Part shown: one piece after another, positions 47,272-56,023 of the stretch
How the letters are laid out: each line of letters begins with the position of its first letter
Numbering within the stretch: the stretch's first letter is position 1
Assembly: GCA_017591395.1 (NCBI GenBank)
Contig: WEDG01004902.1
Coordinates: 62,001 to 126,000, forward strand
Direction: 5' to 3'
Length of the DNA stretch: 64,000 bases
DNA from: Schistocephalus solidus
Lineage: Eukaryota > Platyhelminthes > Cestoda > Diphyllobothriidea > Diphyllobothriidae
Made by a program: the position numbers and the translations under genes
The notes under the pieces: model-generated
Databases searched by the model: none
What the model saw: the letters and a program-made list of their open reading frames with translations, nothing else
What the model was told of the DNA's origin: nothing

Positions 47272-47589
47272 CTTAAAGAGGCTGACATCCTCTACAGCAT
47301 GACGGACAGCACACCTTACGCCTGGGTGCTTATTGCGATAGCCATGCCTGTTTACCTCTTCTATCGTTACCACTGCACCGTCTGCCTATCACAAGCCTTC
47401 ACAATACTCTACGAGGATGAGGTGAACACAATTATTCCTTCTCAGCAGCATTTTCCGCACGCACCTTCTCGTGCATACTCAGTGGCTAATTTCCAAGACA
47501 ATAAGAGCATGAACGTTCGAAAAAAATCTAACTTTTACGGAGAAGAGTTGGGTTTTTCGTTCCAAACTGGTGGTATCCTCGTTGCCTAA
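47272..47589 (+). CDS. OTOP: otopetrin exon f, last helix and C-terminus
   Basis: One hundred and five codons and a TAA stop at 47587-47589. LKEADILYSMTDSTPYAWVL plus IAIAMPVYLFYRYHCTVCLS matches the last conserved otopetrin helix, where human OTOP1 has a similar W..I....P..IFYRxH; the RYH histidine is conserved. A 60-residue polar cytosolic tail follows (SQQHFPHAPSRAYSVANF, NVRKKSNFY). Acceptor CTTTTTTTCAG ends at 47271. An internal GAG-GTGAAC at about 47420 could serve as a donor for an alternative tail, but the sequence beyond it still looks coding. Confidence 0.9.
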   Translation, partial: LKEADILYSMTDSTPYAWVLIAIAMPVYLFYRYHCTVCLSQAFTILYEDEVNTIIPSQQHFPHAPSRAYSVANFQDNKSMNVRKKSNFYGEELGFSFQTGGILVA

Positions 47590-47778
47590 CAGTGAACTGT
47601 CGTGCTGGTATTTTTAGGGCCTTTGAAGGGAGCTAAAACTCTCCCCCTTCGAGCTGTCATTAGCCTACCTTTACTGCTAAAGTGTTAATGATATAGTCTT
47701 TAATAAGAGCATACGCTCCCTCGCAGGCTTACGGCCGAAATTTCTTCCAGTCATTTGCTGTGCTTATTCTCGGGATGA

Positions 47779-47784
47779 AATAAA
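47779..47784 (+). promoter_or_regulatory. poly(A) signal of otopetrin gene
   Basis: AATAAA, 190 bases after the otopetrin stop codon, is the first canonical signal downstream. It suggests that the transcript ends near 47.8 kb and that the hammerhead motif at 48.0 kb is outside it unless there is readthrough. Confidence 0.6.
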
Positions 47785-47946
47785 ATGGAAATTGCATGGC
47801 TCTCTGCAATACCTTTCACTATTGTCATTAGGTACAGAAGTACAGAGATATTCTTACAGTGCTTTGAAAGCTGGTAGAACTAAAGATCTAAGATATTTTG
47901 ATACTATTCTTACTCGCGAGCACCTTGAGATGCTTTCACAGGAATC

Positions 47947-47948
<2 letters not shown>

Positions 47949-48025
<77 letters not shown>
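47949..48025 (+). repeat. (TA)n microsatellite
   Basis: About 38 uninterrupted TA units directly abut the hammerhead module. A second run (about 10 units) lies at 48159-48180 on its other side. Confidence 0.98.
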
Positions 48026-48028
<3 letters not shown>

Positions 48029-48155
48029 CGCTGAGGGGACCCACTGAGGAGCCGAACCCCTCGTTGCTGTGTCACGCAGCAACAGAAAAAAGCGGCGAAA
48101 CACGTGTCTGGGCTTTTTAGCTAGTACCTTTGTCGGAAGTACGGTATAACGTTCT
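48025..48155 (+). ncRNA. hammerhead ribozyme motif
   Basis: All hammerhead core bases are present. Stem I is CCCA (48040-48043) with TGGG (48109-48112). The CUGANGA box CTGAGGA lies at 48044-48050. Stem II is GCCG (48051-48054) with CGGC (48093-48096), capped by a 7-bp hairpin GTTGCTG/CAGCAAC (48063-48069, 48077-48083). The GAAA box is at 48097-48100 and stem III is the palindrome ACACGTGT (48100-48107), with UC at 48107-48108 as cleavage site. Predicted self-cleavage is after C48108. A loopless palindromic stem III suggests that two copies would pair as a dimer, known for hammerheads of Penelope-like retroelements. AGAACG (48025-48030) and CGTTCT (48150-48155) frame the module as an inverted repeat. 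Confidence 0.85.
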
Positions 48156-48184
48156 TACATATATATATATATATATATATCGAA

Positions 48185-49572
48185 ATAGGAGAGGTTGGTA
48201 AATTTCATGGAGAAATACGAATGAGCTTAAATATTACGGATTCATAAAAAAGGACTCACTTCAAATTTTTTGACGATCTTGATAGTTTTAATTTACTGGA
48301 GATGGCGTGGGCTAACAAAAATATTGTTCACGCCATTTACAGCTGAACGGGCTCTTGACCCTTCAGTCTTTTATACAAATTTCTCGTTCAATAATATTCC
48401 CTTTTTAACATCCACCCTTATGCCGTAGTGCTGATTTTGTGTTGATCACCTTCAGTGCCTTCGTGTGGAGCTGCACAGGTTACCTTCTAAAATATCATAT
48501 TTTTATCCTTCGTTGAAGAACGCTCATCGATCGCTTTACGGAACTCACTCGTCCCGTTATGCCCTGAGGCTCACTCTTGCTCCATGCCAACAGACGCACA
48601 GTGGCTTTATGTTTATCATTTTGGATGCTTGTTGATATTTCTACTCTGCTGCCGGTTTTCAGTCACGTTCAAACATTTGCGACACAAATTGCATCGTTCC
48701 AAAGCTGTGTGTTCGGGGTTACGTAATATTACGCTACGCCACTGCATGTGAATTGTCAGGATATTATCTCCAATACACGTCACTATTCGAAGTCATCTGA
48801 CGAATTATAGTCGGTAAAACATTAACATACTGGTTGTGCCATTACCCTATTTCTCATCGCCTACCCTAAGAAATGTTACAAGTTCAGTATTTCGGATGAA
48901 AATATGGCCCTTTGAAAATTTCTAACTGTCAGTAGCAATCCTCCGTTAGGCGAATTAAAGGGAGAGTGTTACACGAACGAGACTGACGTCGATTTACGCC
49001 GATTGTAAGATGAAGTAGGCGTTTCATTTTTCCCTGATGCTCTGTGTTAAGAGCCTGGAGAAATTTTCGTGTATAAATGGTTATTCTAGTGTCCCTGATC
49101 TTTTCCGGTAGCATTTATCGGCAACCGAATGCCTGCCATTGGCGTTAGGATCTTGATGTACTCTGGTGGTGTGCCAGTGTGCAGCCTCGAAATCTCCTTG
49201 TTACATGCGTTACGTTCTGCTTACTGTTATCGTTTGAGTAGTCATGTTTTTATATATTACACATGCTTCGGTAGGGTGGAGGCCGGCCCCGATGGGTCCC
49301 CGTTTACCTTGAAGTTAGACTATATTGAGATTGTTTTTTTGTTTTTATCAGAGGCAAAGTTGGGTTCTCTCCCGTCTCCTTGCGGTTCCCTACTCGGTTA
49401 CTCTGCAATTGCCGGTTGCTGTTACCCGCCGTCCATTAAGCCGTCCCCACGCGTTCTCATTCACTACTTGGCCTAGGACAATTTCCCCTTCCTTCGTCAG
49501 CCAATCCCTGCCGCTTCCATAGATTCGGCCTAGCTACTTCTGCACATTTCCTTCTCTTTTCTCTTTTTCCAG
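48185..49572. other. no exon recognised
   Basis: Upstream exons of the next gene should lie here or be absent from the window. A short open run near 48430-48520 encodes a hydrophobic VLITFSAFVWSCTGYLL stretch, but has no phase-compatible donor. Confidence 0.4.
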
Positions 49573-49767
49573 CGCTTTAAATGTGGACTTGCACGAGAAG
49601 CCTTAGTTAAGCGTTACTTTTGCCATTTCATGCACTTTTCCATGTGCCCCACCCGTCAAACTCTGATTACCACCATTCCCATCGAACACATAGCCTTGGC
49701 TGTGACACCCTCACTAAGGCTGCATAATATAATTGCCTACTTGCATCCGGACATCAAGCTGGTTACG
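49573..49767 (+). CDS. unrecognised gene, penultimate exon
   Basis: Sixty-five codons, phase 0 at both ends, after acceptor TTTTCTCTTTTTCCAG (ending 49572) and before donor GTAACG (49768). The peptide starts RFKCGLAREALVKRYFCHFM and continues with a moderately hydrophobic TLITTIPIEHIALAVTPSLR. I recognise no family. The opening loosely resembles the F+..L.+.FC of a GPCR helix 8, which is only a suggestion. Confidence 0.6.
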
Positions 49768-49817
49768 GTAACGTCACTTTCACGCGTCTACCTTTTCTCC
49801 ATGTCAGCCAACAGTGG

Positions 49818-50010
49818 GGGATCCCGGTGAGTCATATGATTAAAGCGTTCATTTTAGATTATCAATGACCCGGTGAACCCGAGTTCGCACCCCCGGATGT
49901 GTCAGAACTTTTGGTTGGCATATCATTGCTTGATGCCGGCGGATAAGCCTAAAATAACCCTTCCAGTGCCTCTTATCCCCTTTGGTAGCATTTATCGATT
50001 GTGAAACAGT
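49818..50010 (+). repeat. tRNA-derived SINE, diverged copy in intron
   Basis: B-box-like GAGTTCGCAC at 49881-49890, an A-box-like GGTGAGTCATATG at about 49826, and a tail matching the 26.7 kb copy (CTTGATGCCGGCGGATAAG, CCCTTCCAGTGCC, GGTAGCATT). Confidence 0.5.
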
Positions 50011-50636
50011 GTGGTTGGTGCGCTGGAGGCTTACGAGTTGTGATGACATAACCGATCACATTGCGGATGTGAGGAGGTAGGGGCAGTCACTGCACATGTT
50101 CCTTAACGAGAGGATAGTGGAAAGCGCTTCCGTGCAAAGGGCTGCTAGCGTGTGATCGAAGTATTTTTTTCTGAATGAAGGTACATGCGTGGGTTTGTGC
50201 GCTGCGGTCAGCGTGTAGACCCATGTGAACACTGGGGTAGGAGTTTCAAGGTAACACGGCACGGAAAAGGCAGATACGGAGACACAGGGCGCGAACAGTT
50301 CTGAATACAAGGGCGTTTGAACCAACAGTCCATCCGCAAACTGCCCCTTTGCAAACTACTAAACTAAAGGTCTTCAGGGGCTTTGAACTCCAGATTGCAA
50401 TTGTTGAAAATCACTCGACAATTAAAATCGGCTTGAGATTCATGTGTCTTGTCAGAGCCTAAATAATTGCCTAAAAATTCCCCCACCTCAACTTAAGGTG
50501 GAAGGGAAACAGGCAAGATCTGTTCCGGCATAGGCTAATCCGGCGTATTTGCTATATATTTTTTCGAACGTATAGTCATTCAACTTCAGTTTCTTTTATA
50601 TCATTTAAATCTCTTCTTCCCGCCGTTCTACTTCAG
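50011..50636 (+). other. intron sequence
   Basis: Nothing beyond the SINE was recognised in this intron, which ends in a good polypyrimidine tract and TTCAG at 50636. Confidence 0.5.
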
Positions 50637-52103
50637 ACCCATCGATTTGAGGTGCTTTGGCGTCAGAACCCAATTTACCTGGCCAACCTTCTGAGTCACT
50701 CAAATCTAGCCTTCTGCGAAAACAGTCATTTGCACGCGGGTGAGAAAATCGGTCATCCTCCGGATCGCAGTCTGAGCCAGGCACTTCATCACAAACTATC
50801 TTCTCAAAGTTTCCACATGGATAATGCCTTTAGCCGCCGCACCTCCTTCTTCAACCCACAAGGCATGAGCATGCAGGCAGTTGACAGTCTGCACGACCTC
50901 GGACGTCATTCCACCAGTGGCGATGTGGCTGGTATTCTGAAGGATCCACTTTCCAAGTTCTCTGTTCCATGCTTTTATAGAAAATCGTCTGTAGTCAACC
51001 TCCGACGCGTCAGTCTGGTGAATATACACCATGCTAAGGCACCAGTTGGACTTCAACATTCTGAGAGCTTTGAGGGCCCCAATTACTTTCTCAGCCACGG
51101 TCATAAAGCAAACAACTCGCCGTCCGCATTTGCCCTTGCCACTTGCTCCGGCATGAGCGAACATGCCACCCAAACCTGTCCCACCGTTTGCGAGTCTGTG
51201 CGACCCGATAGGCACGAGGCCTCAGGGCAACAGCTCACATCGTACTCAAAATATTGTGCCCAGCACCAACTCTCCCCTTGCCACCTTCAGCACTCAGACA
51301 ACAACAAGATTCTGCTCGCATACGAAGACAAGAACGTTCCGGATCGCATGCAGCGTCGTCAAACGCTGTTCAATCTGGAGACCGCGAAATATCGGTTCCT
51401 GGCCGCGGAGATGGTCCACAAACGTGTACTTGACCGCGCCCATAACGGTAATGTCAACTCCGGCGTTAAGAAACACAAGCGTTCAACAAACAAGGAAGCC
51501 AGGGATTCTCGGAAGATGGCTAGAGTGAACGCAGACCTTTTCCGTTCCAATGGGGGTGCTCGCAATGGAGGACAGCTGACCTCGGAATCTGAAGCAACTA
51601 CTGATGCCGATGGTGCAGTTGCTACTGACATTGAGCAACTCGAAAACCAAGCGTCGCCAGCAGTGTCGCATTCCAGCAGTGGTTATCGACGCACGTCACT
51701 GGTGCCTGGCACTAAGGAGGTGGCGGAACCTGAGACGGTGGAGCAGGTGCGACCACCTCCAGCTAGAGGCCCCGAGCCCTCCAAGGTGTTGCCACTGCTA
51801 ATTGCCACGAACGGGGCTCAGGGCTTCCTTACTTCAGTGCCCGAGGAGAGTCATGACTCTCGTACCTCTGAGGTCTCTTCCGAGTCGGGGATGTCACCAG
51901 TGGGTGAGCCAGAGGCACGTAATATTTCCAGTCTGGAGGTTAGTTCTTCCTCACCGTCCCTACAGCCTGAAGTTGCAGTAGCCGGGCGGAGCGGTTCTCA
52001 AACACCCCCCTGTTGCAGTAATGACTGTCAGACTTCATCCGCAAAAGAGGAACCTACCGGCAGTCTCACGAGCTCAAGTTGTCCTAACTTGTCCAGATCT
52101 TAG
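50637..52103 (+). CDS. unrecognised gene, last exon (long polar tail)
   Basis: After acceptor TTCTACTTCAG the frame runs 488 codons to TAG at 52101-52103 and starts THRFEVLWRQNPIYLANLLS, in phase with the previous exon. The rest is polar, without membrane segments, and rich in S, H, P and E. Four basophilic sites of PKA type stand out: RRTS (50835), RRVS (51003), RRQT (51354) and RRTS (51687). A charged block KYRFLAAEMVHKRVLDRAHN (about 51388-51447) may be helical, and the last 150 residues are Ser/Pro/Glu-rich and likely disordered. The length, codon regularity and phase match make it a real exon. Function is unknown; a cytosolic tail of a membrane protein is possible. No canonical poly(A) signal lies close downstream. 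Confidence 0.7.
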   Translation, partial: THRFEVLWRQNPIYLANLLSHSNLAFCENSHLHAGEKIGHPPDRSLSQALHHKLSSQSFHMDNAFSRRTSFFNPQGMSMQAVDSLHDLGRHSTSGDVAGILKDPLSKFSVPCFYRKSSVVNLRRVSLVNIHHAKAPVGLQHSESFEGPNYFLSHGHKANNSPSAFALATCSGMSEHATQTCPTVCESVRPDRHEASGQQLTSYSKYCAQHQLSPCHLQHSDNNKILLAYEDKNVPDRMQRRQTLFNLETAKYRFLAAEMVHKRVLDRAHNGNVNSGVKKHKRSTNKEARDSRKMARVNADLFRSNGGARNGGQLTSESEATTDADGAVATDIEQLENQASPAVSHSSSGYRRTSLVPGTKEVAEPETVEQVRPPPARGPEPSKVLPLLIATNGAQGFLTSVPEESHDSRTSEVSSESGMSPVGEPEARNISSLEVSSSSPSLQPEVAVAGRSGSQTPPCCSNDCQTSSAKEEPTGSLTSSSCPNLSRS

Positions 52104-53092
52104 CTGAAGTGTGAACGTCCCGGATCCTCAGCCATCATTCTCGTCACCATCAGATTCAGTCACTACTTTGCTCCTGTGCTGTTACAATCCTTCCATCGTG
52201 CACGGATTTTCTCCACCTATTTTTCCGGGTTCCAACCCCTTCAATCAGCTTTTGGGCGGGTCCAGGAGGGAAAATCTCCAGTATTCCCCCACACACAGTC
52301 GCAAGCCCGTGCAGACCCGAGTTGAATGCGTATTGCCGAGGAGAAAGAGGGAAGCGAAGGAGCTAAGAGTGACCCTCTAACGATTCCGTCTTTCTCCATC
52401 CCCAGTCGTTCCTTGCACTCCACAATTGCTCAAAAATCCACCACCTGCTCCCTCTGATGGTCTTTTTTAAATGTCGAAGCACCTTTCATAAACGACGTTT
52501 TATATAAATCGATAACAGCTTTAACTTTCAGTACGTTTGTATTCTTTCCTGCAAAATGCGTCTTCCCCGTAAACTCGATGTTCACCGTTACGAATTAAGC
52601 AGACCTTGAAAGTGTGCATTTCGAAGGCGACGTTGGCTGTATCGATGGTTGTTCGAAAGTTGTTGCATATTTTAGTTTGCAAGTTCAAGGGATCGTTATG
52701 GAATTGTATCTATTTCTCTTTATTTTTCGCCGGAGGACAGACAGCTCTATCATCTGCTTGCTAGCGTAAAATCACAAGGGTTCGTATCGGAGCTCAGGGT
52801 GCATATTCGTACATCTTGCATAGACCCATCGACCTTAAAAGGGACTAAAGTGTGTCAAACCTCATATATATTAATGACTCTCTCCCGCAGGTCAGATAGA
52901 AGGCGTTCCCATGGAACTCTGGTGCGTGATGTCGGGCCCGGGTCGTGTGTGAGAGGTGTAGAGGGATCGTCTGGCTTTGTCAGCTGCTGCACCGGGGCCA
53001 ATCCCTGGTCGTCTTGACATTGTCTTGCCTCGTGGGTGAGAGAAGAGGGCAGTGGTGCAGGTACCACACAAGTCTACCTCACCGTAAAATAA
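52104..53092. other. 3' flank, no feature recognised
   Basis: Short frames only. Confidence 0.45.
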
Positions 53093-53346
53093 TTCAGACG
53101 CAAACTGCTGGTGCTGCGCCTACTCTCTAAAGAACATGACGGACGTTCTTGATCCAAACGACCCAACTGTCACAAGTTCGAGAACATTAAGCTCGGAATT
53201 TACGACTGAGGATTCATATTTCAGACGCAAACTGCTGGTGCTGCGCCTACTCTCTAAAGAACATGACGGACGTTCTTGATCAAAACGACCCAACTGTCAC
53301 AAGTTCGAGAACATTAAGCTCGGAATTTACGACTGAGGATTCATAT
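53093..53346 (+). repeat. 127-bp tandem duplication
   Basis: 53093-53219 and 53220-53346 are identical except for one base (GATCCAAACG versus GATCAAAACG). This is a very recent duplication or an assembly artefact. Confidence 0.95.
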
Positions 53347-53393
53347 TTTTATGGTTTATCGGAGGTAGCCGCTGCTTTGGTCGTAGTCTCCAT

Positions 53394-53457
53394 GGGGTCT
53401 CACTCGAACCTGTCGTTATCTACGACATTATCTCATGATGGGTTCGAGTGAGACTCC
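53394..53457. repeat. nested inverted repeat
   Basis: Outer arms GGGGTCTCACTCGAACC (53394-53410) and GGTTCGAGTGAGACTCC (53441-53457) pair at 16 of 17 positions. Inner arms TGTCG (53411-53415) and CGACA (53423-53427) pair perfectly. Confidence 0.9.
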
Positions 53458-53500
53458 AAAACAGCAGGCCAATAAACTTCTTCTTGCAGCGATCACATAT
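53431..53500 (+). repeat. short repeat with hammerhead-like core, copy 1
   Basis: Reads TCATGATGGGTTCGAGTGAG, ACTCCAAAACAGCAGGCCAA, TAAACTTCTTCTTGCAGCGA. Compare 53947 and 54530. The CTGATGA and GAAA boxes are both degraded here. Confidence 0.55.
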
Positions 53501-53946
53501 TTTTCAACTGAACTGTTTCCTGAAAATCGCCTGTTTGCTCCTATCGGCACTCTGTTTGTGCACGACGCGTTCCAATAGGCTCGACACTGGGAAACATTTG
53601 CCCTCCGTGAGTCGTCTACCTATGCGCAGATGCAGTTTCTGCACAGGTGTATGGACAACAACGTGTCACCGAAATGTGTTTCATACAAACCGGTAAACAC
53701 AGAGCTCGTGAGACGCGCAGGATACCCTCTCACCTCTGCGAGAGGTCCTGTCGCGGTATCGACGATACGTCTGCGCAAATACCACCCGTTAAATACTGAA
53801 GTGTGATGCCAAGCTTATCGTTGACACTGACTGATTGTATACCCGCGGGGAAACGGATTTTCACAAAAAAGCAGCTCATAACTCGGAAATTTACAAGAAT
53901 GGATCGATTGAAAACGCGAGTGAAAAAAACGATCTTTTCTGTGACT

Positions 53947-54012
53947 ATCTCTGATGATGGGGTCAATTGAAACTCTGAAAGACTAGGTTAATAAATTTCT
54001 TATTCCTGCGAT
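53947..54012 (+). repeat. short repeat with hammerhead-like core, copy 2
   Basis: Contains CTGATGATGGGG, CTCTGAAAGACTAGGTTAAT and TTCCTGCGATCAC. It lies in direct orientation about 516 bases after copy 1. Confidence 0.55.
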
Positions 54013-54529
54013 CACCTGTCCCTCTTCTTCTTCTTCTATACTTCAGAAATGAAAATAAAAAGTTGCTGCAGGCTCCATTGCGTTTGCAAAGGTATGTTTC
54101 CTAAAGGGGAGATGCCGAATATAGAAAATTTACGACGCAAATGAGTAAATTTCCTTTCTAATGTGTGTGCTGTCAAGTCAAAAACGTTTTAGTCTATCTC
54201 CGGGCTAATTAGCACGGAAGAACTAGGACAGTTTATAATGCGGCAACCAGTAGTCTAGTGATTAGGGAACTTTTTCAGAATTTGACGCAGAGCGGAATGG
54301 AAGGATTACTTTTTTGAATTACTGAATGAAGAAATGGCGAGAGAAAGTTGCAATAGGGTCACATATCGAAAGGCTGGGCAGTTAATGAAAAATGAGCATA
54401 TCGTTATCAGTCACAATCGAAAGCATGCCATTTTTTATCCATCAGTATAAGTATTCCTCTAAAAAAGTACCGTGCTTTCAGGAAACGAAAAATTTCACTA
54501 CATAGCGAGGCGTGAAGTATCATACACGA

Positions 54530-54602
54530 TCGCTGGAACAAGAGCTTTATTAGCCTGATGTTTCGGAATCTCACTCAAATCCATCATCAGAGAGGAAGTC
54601 AA
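54530..54602 (-). repeat. short repeat with hammerhead-like core, copy 3
   Basis: On the minus strand it reads CTCTGATGATGGATTTGAGT, GAGATTCCGAAACATCAGGC, TAATAAAGCTCTTGTTCCAG, keeping both CTGATGA and GAAA. I could not pair a stem I or a good cleavage site, so it is only hammerhead-like. Confidence 0.55.
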
Positions 54603-54780
54603 ATAAAGGTATTGGATCACCCAGGTTTTGCAGCATTTATAGGATGAAGTTGCTAGTTCACTACATGCCTATCATCATTGGCAGTTCCCGAGAGCTCGCA
54701 GCTAGTTGCAGTTGGTTTGATAGTTGTCTGACTGGCTAGCTGTTGCAGTATGCATTTCCTATACCGTTGCTGTGCTTCAA

Positions 54781-54830
54781 CCCCTGACGATGGACTCCTG
54801 CACACTTTCGAAACGTTCGCACCAATAAAA
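54781..54830 (+). repeat. CTGACGA...CGAAACGTTC motif
   Basis: CCCCTGACGATGGACTCCTG, CACACTTTCGAAACGTTCGC, ACCAATAAAA. It has the CUGANGA and GAAA boxes and a short palindromic ACGT after them, a pattern seen next to Penelope-like elements. Stems I and II are poor, so activity is doubtful. Confidence 0.45.
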
Positions 54831-55042
54831 AATGGTCCGGTACTCGAACAGTCTTCTTTTCTCATACAAGTACCTGAAAATCAAACATTCACATCCATTT
54901 TCGAACAATTCGGACACGATGCGCTTCGGTCAACTCGCAGGTGGGAGCTATTCTTCCCACGAGAGACATCAACATATGAGCGGCTCAATTTTCCGTCAGA
55001 AATGCCACCAGGAAGAACTAACGCCACATTTCCTAAGATATA

Positions 55043-55351
55043 ATGGTCCCGTTAACCCTTTTCATTAACAAAGATGCCGTCGAACTGTTTATCAAGCAGA
55101 CAACGACAGTTTTCATCGACGACTGCTACCGGCGTCTCCATAAATATGGCGCTAAGATAAAGCCGAATAGAAGGGAGTGTGTCCACATTGTATGTGATTT
55201 GATCGCCAAGGATCTTGAAAGACAAACCTCCGTTTTGACATATCACAGACCAGCCAAGAAAAGAGAAGTTTCGGGACGGAAACTGAAAAAGATAAGACCA
55301 GCAGACATTGGAAGTGTAGAGGTCGAACCAGTGGTTGTACTCAGAGCCTAA
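55043..55351 (+). CDS. unrecognised 102-residue coding-like frame
   Basis: ATG at 55043 to TAA at 55349-55351. The product is basic and looks helical: FINKDAVELFIKQTTTVFID, DCYRRLHKYGAKIKPNRREC, VHIVCDLIAKDLERQTSVLT and a K/R-rich AKKREVSGRKLKKIRPADI tail. The helix-loop-helix layout recalls small histone-fold proteins, but no family is recognised. No splice sites are needed. The opposite strand is also open over the same span, which weakens the case; residue composition favours the plus strand. It could be a small gene, part of an unrecognised element, or chance. Confidence 0.4.
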   Translation: MVPLTLFINKDAVELFIKQTTTVFIDDCYRRLHKYGAKIKPNRRECVHIVCDLIAKDLERQTSVLTYHRPAKKREVSGRKLKKIRPADIGSVEVEPVVVLRA

Positions 55352-56020
55352 CAATCATCGCGCCCTGTTCCGCATAAGAGGAGAGGGGGAAGACCAGTAG
55401 GAGATGTGTAATCTGTACAGAAACACAATGATGGTCAGAGGCAAGCTCAGGGCCTGCGCGCTCGTCTGTCTGCTAGCGTGATGTGAGCGTGAGTGGGGTG
55501 TGACTGGCCGCTTGATCAGTTGATCGGACAATAGCAACTTATGCGAGCCTGTAATTGGCTTGGTTGTCCCAGGGCCTGTGTGTGTGTGGTCCGGTAGCTC
55601 GAGGGTTGTCCTCACGTGACCTCGTGGGCGGTATGGGCGCCAAGGGGGAAGGCGCTACAACTCTCCCCCAGTCACGGAACAAAGTGAGGGGCCTACAGTG
55701 GGACCAACGATGAAATGCGTGATTAAATTCAGTGCACTTGCGGGTTTGAGGGCGTGCTGATGGAGACAAATGCTCGAAACCGAGGTACGGCTGATGCTGC
55801 GACCTATGAAGAGGTGCAGTTGGGGCGAAAACCAGAGGATGCGCTTCTATGATCTCGTCAACGTGTGCCGATGAGTTGGCACGTTGGTTTAAAGGGAAAG
55901 GGTGCGTGCGCGCAATGTATCCCAGTGAAGGCTGAGTCAGGTGAATCCGTCAGTGACTCAAAAACTAGGAAAGAACTGGGGAGGGAGGGTAAAATTAGAA
56001 TTCTGCCCGCTAATAAATAA
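55352..56020. other. no feature recognised
   Basis: GC-richer intergenic sequence with no domain-bearing frame. Confidence 0.45.
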
Positions 56021-56023
56021 TGA

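Larger units (their letters stand above)
27421..47589 (+). other. OTOP: otopetrin proton-channel gene (partial, six exons)
   Basis: Exons: 27421-27631, 35714-35862, 45478-45789, 45885-46244, 46352-46555 and 47272-47589. Every junction is GT-AG and every phase matches (phase 1 after the first, phase 0 afterwards), giving about 517 residues. Otopetrins are multi-pass plasma-membrane proton channels, usually 500-700 residues. Family landmarks in order: the HGEPINLYLRIG segment, ELFGASLIHILSTNLCMW, FLKIRHLKF, ILLGINLAGWVVKSF, and the terminal LFYRYH. The first transmembrane segment is missing, either upstream in an unrecognised exon or outside the window. The two large introns (8,082 and 9,615 bp) contain antisense retrotransposons; the other three are 95-716 bp. 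Confidence 0.87.

Noticed and set aside
48431..48520. hydrophobic run resembling a receptor transmembrane segment upstream of the 49.6 kb gene
   Set aside because: The only donor nearby is weak and out of phase with the exon at 49573.
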